From: a virus
DNA: 48,452 nucleotides
Strand: one strand, 5' to 3'
IMG/VR virus record: IMGVR_UViG_3300045950_000325
Span: 1 to 48,452 of that record
Under the pieces are notes generated by a model. It worked only from the letters and a program-made list of their open reading frames with translations. It was not told the origin of the DNA and did no database searches. Of this stretch, positions 47,038 to 48,452 are shown in pieces. Each line of letters starts with the position of its first letter. Within the stretch, counting starts at the first letter, position 1. Position numbers and translations under genes: made by a program.

Positions 47038-47205
47038 ATGCTGAAACCTGCCATCCTGGCGCTCGTCCGCCAGATCCTGACCGTCGCGGGCACCGCCCTC
47101 GTCGCCAAGGGCTACATCGAGGCCTCCCAGGTCGAACCGGTGATCGGGGCTATCCTTACCATCGGCTCCACCGTCTGGTCCGTCGCCGACAAAAGGGTGC
47201 GGTGA
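47038..47205 (+). CDS. Holin-like small membrane protein (Pam3-gp28-like)
   Basis: 55-aa membrane protein: 'AILALVRQILTVAGTALVAK' (about residues 5-24) and 'PVIGAILTIGSTVWSVADKR' (about 34-53) are two hydrophobic helices, with Lys/Arg at the C-terminus ('ADKRVR'). Length and layout fit small phage holins such as Pam3 gp28. Starts 14 bases after the endolysin stop with GAGGAGAG as ribosome-binding site. Probably forms the pore that releases the endolysin. Confidence 0.82.
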   Translation: MLKPAILALVRQILTVAGTALVAKGYIEASQVEPVIGAILTIGSTVWSVADKRVR

Positions 47206-47440
47206 GGGGGTGATGACCCCGGCAGCTGCGCCGAGGCCTCATGTGTGAGAGCCGGGCCGGGTAAGCCACAAGCGGGAAGCGCCATACGCCTCGACCGCAG
47301 GCATCGCCCGGCCCGGATCAGGGTTCATAATGTCAAAGAGCGACAGATATGACGCTGAGCGGTTCTAGGTAGCATTGAAAAACATGGGTACGGCCCTGCA
47401 TCCCCGACCGGGAGCCTTGCGGAAAAACTGGACGTTCCAC
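47206..47440. other. Right-end gap with a 10-bp inverted repeat
   Basis: No gene supported. CCGGGCCGGG (47252-47261) and CCCGGCCCGG (47307-47316) form a perfect 10-bp inverted repeat with a 45-base loop. The T-tract expected of a terminator is missing. As the segment between the last phage gene and the insertion-sequence remnant, this is the likely place of the right attachment site, although I could not recognise it. Confidence 0.4.
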
Positions 47441-47609
47441 AAGCGACGCTATCGTCGCCGCAACCGGAATCGAGATCATCTTCGGTTGGCTGATCGACTT
47501 GCGCTGGATCGCAACCCGCTACGACAAGTCCCTCACAACCTTCCTCTCCGCCGTTGCACTCGCCACAGCCGCCATATTCCGGCCTACAATGAGTTGGGGG
47601 CTGACATGA
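47441..47609 (+). pseudogene. IS5-family transposase C-terminal remnant, frameshifted
   Basis: Fragment of an IS5-like (IS427-type) transposase C-terminus. In one frame 47441-47467 reads 'KRRYRRRNR'; after an extra base at 47468 the next frame reads 'IEIIFGWLIDLRWIATRYDK' and then 'SLTTFLSAVALATAAIF', ending at TGA 47607-47609. The family end normally reads ...RRNRIE..FGRLKDWRRIATRYD...F, so this is a joined but frameshifted relic. No intact terminal repeats or full transposase are seen. It marks old insertion activity at the prophage/host border. Confidence 0.8.
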
Positions 47610-47660
47610 ACATTTTTCTGCGCAGCGACCCGCCGGTCATCAGGAACAGTTCGTTGCGAT

Positions 47661-48452
47661 TCACGTCACTCCCGGATCGGTCGGCAGGATGACTTGCGAG
47701 CCCGCTTCCCGCAGGCTTTGATTCAGCTCCTTCTGGGGCATTCGGTCGGTGATCAGGCTCATGCGATTGCTCCAGCCGGCCAGCAGCATAAGCGCGCGCT
47801 TGTCGAACTTCGAATGATCCGCCAACACCACCGTGCGATCAGCCATCCGCAGCATCGCGCTATAGATTTCGCCGATCTGCAGCATTGCCTCGCTGACGCC
47901 CGAGGCGGCGAGACCGGAAGCGCCAATGACGACGACCTCCGCACGATAGCGTTCCAGGGCGCGTATAGTTTCAGGGCCGTAGACCATCCGCTCTTGTGGC
48001 TCGAATATCCCGGGCAGAAGCATGATCTCGATCATCGGGTTTGCGGAAAGCTCAACCGCAATCGGATAAGCGGGGGTAATCACCGTGCGGCGCTGATGCG
48101 TCTCACGGAGGGCGCGGGCGAAGGTCAACATGGTAGCCCCGCCGCCCAGAAGCATCGTCTCGGCATCGCCGAAGCGTTCAATGGCCGTGCGCGCAATAGC
48201 CTGGCGTTCGGTCACATGCAAGGCAAGCCGTTCGGTCAGTGCCGGCTCGAACCGGCCGCCGGTACTGACTGCGCCACCATAGGTACGGCTCAGCCGGCCG
48301 ATCTGGTCCAACTCCGCCAGGTCGCGGCGGATGGTCTCGGTCGAGACTTCAAGCTGGTCTGCCAGCTGGTTGACCCGAAGGGTCGGGTTGGCCTCCAGTG
48401 CCGCCAGAATGCGGGTGTGGCGCATTTCCTTGCGCGATCTCGTCGGTTTCAT
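47661..48452 (-). CDS. DeoR-family transcriptional regulator
   Basis: 263-aa DeoR/GlpR-type repressor whose ATG sits exactly at the window end, so an upstream start cannot be excluded. N-terminal HTH 'LRVNQLADQLEVSTETIRRD' (about residues 25-45) with 'GRLSRTYGGAVS' is the DeoR signature. The effector domain (DeoRC) has 'MLLGGGATMLTFARAL', 'VVVIGASGLAASGVSEA' and 'TVVLADHSKFDKRALMLLAG', which bind a phosphosugar in this family. Probably a chromosomal gene controlling a carbohydrate operon beyond the window, and the right-hand neighbour of the prophage. Confidence 0.93.
   Translation of the reverse strand: MKPTRSRKEMRHTRILAALEANPTLRVNQLADQLEVSTETIRRDLAELDQIGRLSRTYGGAVSTGGRFEPALTERLALHVTERQAIARTAIERFGDAETMLLGGGATMLTFARALRETHQRRTVITPAYPIAVELSANPMIEIMLLPGIFEPQERMVYGPETIRALERYRAEVVVIGASGLAASGVSEAMLQIGEIYSAMLRMADRTVVLADHSKFDKRALMLLAGWSNRMSLITDRMPQKELNQSLREAGSQVILPTDPGVT

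Noticed and set aside
47375-47692. 105-codon plus-strand frame at the right end
   Set aside because: It covers only part of an IS5-like transposase remnant in one frame and then leaves it; best explained as a relic with a one-base insertion.
1-48452. tRNA, rRNA genes or CRISPR arrays
   Set aside because: No cloverleaf with TTCGA-type T-loop context, no rRNA-like sequence and no regularly spaced identical repeats were recognised. A tRNAscan/minced run would settle it.

Overview
This is a high-GC alphaproteobacterial window, most likely Rhodobacterales (Rhodobacter/Paracoccus type), judged by eye from codon bias, many four-base ATGA/GTGA stop-start overlaps, and small protein families I associate with phages of that group. 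Most of it is a lambda-like siphovirus prophage of about 42 kb.

Left flank (1-4.9 kb, minus strand): a type I restriction-modification operon in the order hsdR-hsdS-hsdM, with a half-size HsdS. Integration cassette (5.1-7.5 kb, minus): four overlapping genes, a 67-aa small protein, a DUF2924 protein, a large serine recombinase and an HTH protein. A divergent gene for an unrecognised 724-aa protein follows (7.7-9.8 kb).

Early region (9.9-20.1 kb, plus): a Com-like zinc finger, a sigma-like regulator, a Sak4-type ATPase with its single-strand-binding partner, a DEAH helicase, a PD-(D/E)XK nuclease, a primase-helicase and a RuvC-like resolvase. Noncoding signals here include a start-codon-abutting hairpin, a leader duplicated in front of two genes, and an array of CAGTTTCGG motifs with large GC hairpins that could be a replication origin. 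DNA modification (20.5-25.3 kb): an SRAP-family protein, a ParB-methylase fusion, a cytosine-C5 methyltransferase whose second frame also looks protein-like, and small accessory genes.

Late region (25.4-47.2 kb, plus): terminase small and large (GpA type), gpW-like connector, portal, S14 head protease, decoration protein, major capsid, head-tail joining protein, tail proteins, tail tube, a tail assembly chaperone pair made by -1 frameshifting at A AAA AAC, tape measure, tail tip proteins, gpJ-like tip protein, fibre proteins, endolysin and holin. The capsid gene has an in-frame TAG replacing a likely Gln codon, so the prophage is probably defective for particles unless the stop is suppressed or is a sequencing error. 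Four minus-strand accessory loci sit in the late operon: a DUF1186/SEC-C protein, an unknown 287-aa protein, a bactofilin and a VapBC toxin-antitoxin pair.

The right end holds a frameshifted IS5-like transposase remnant and a DeoR-family regulator that looks chromosomal. I could not place attL/attR, and I see no classical CI/Cro-type repressor, tRNA, rRNA or CRISPR array.
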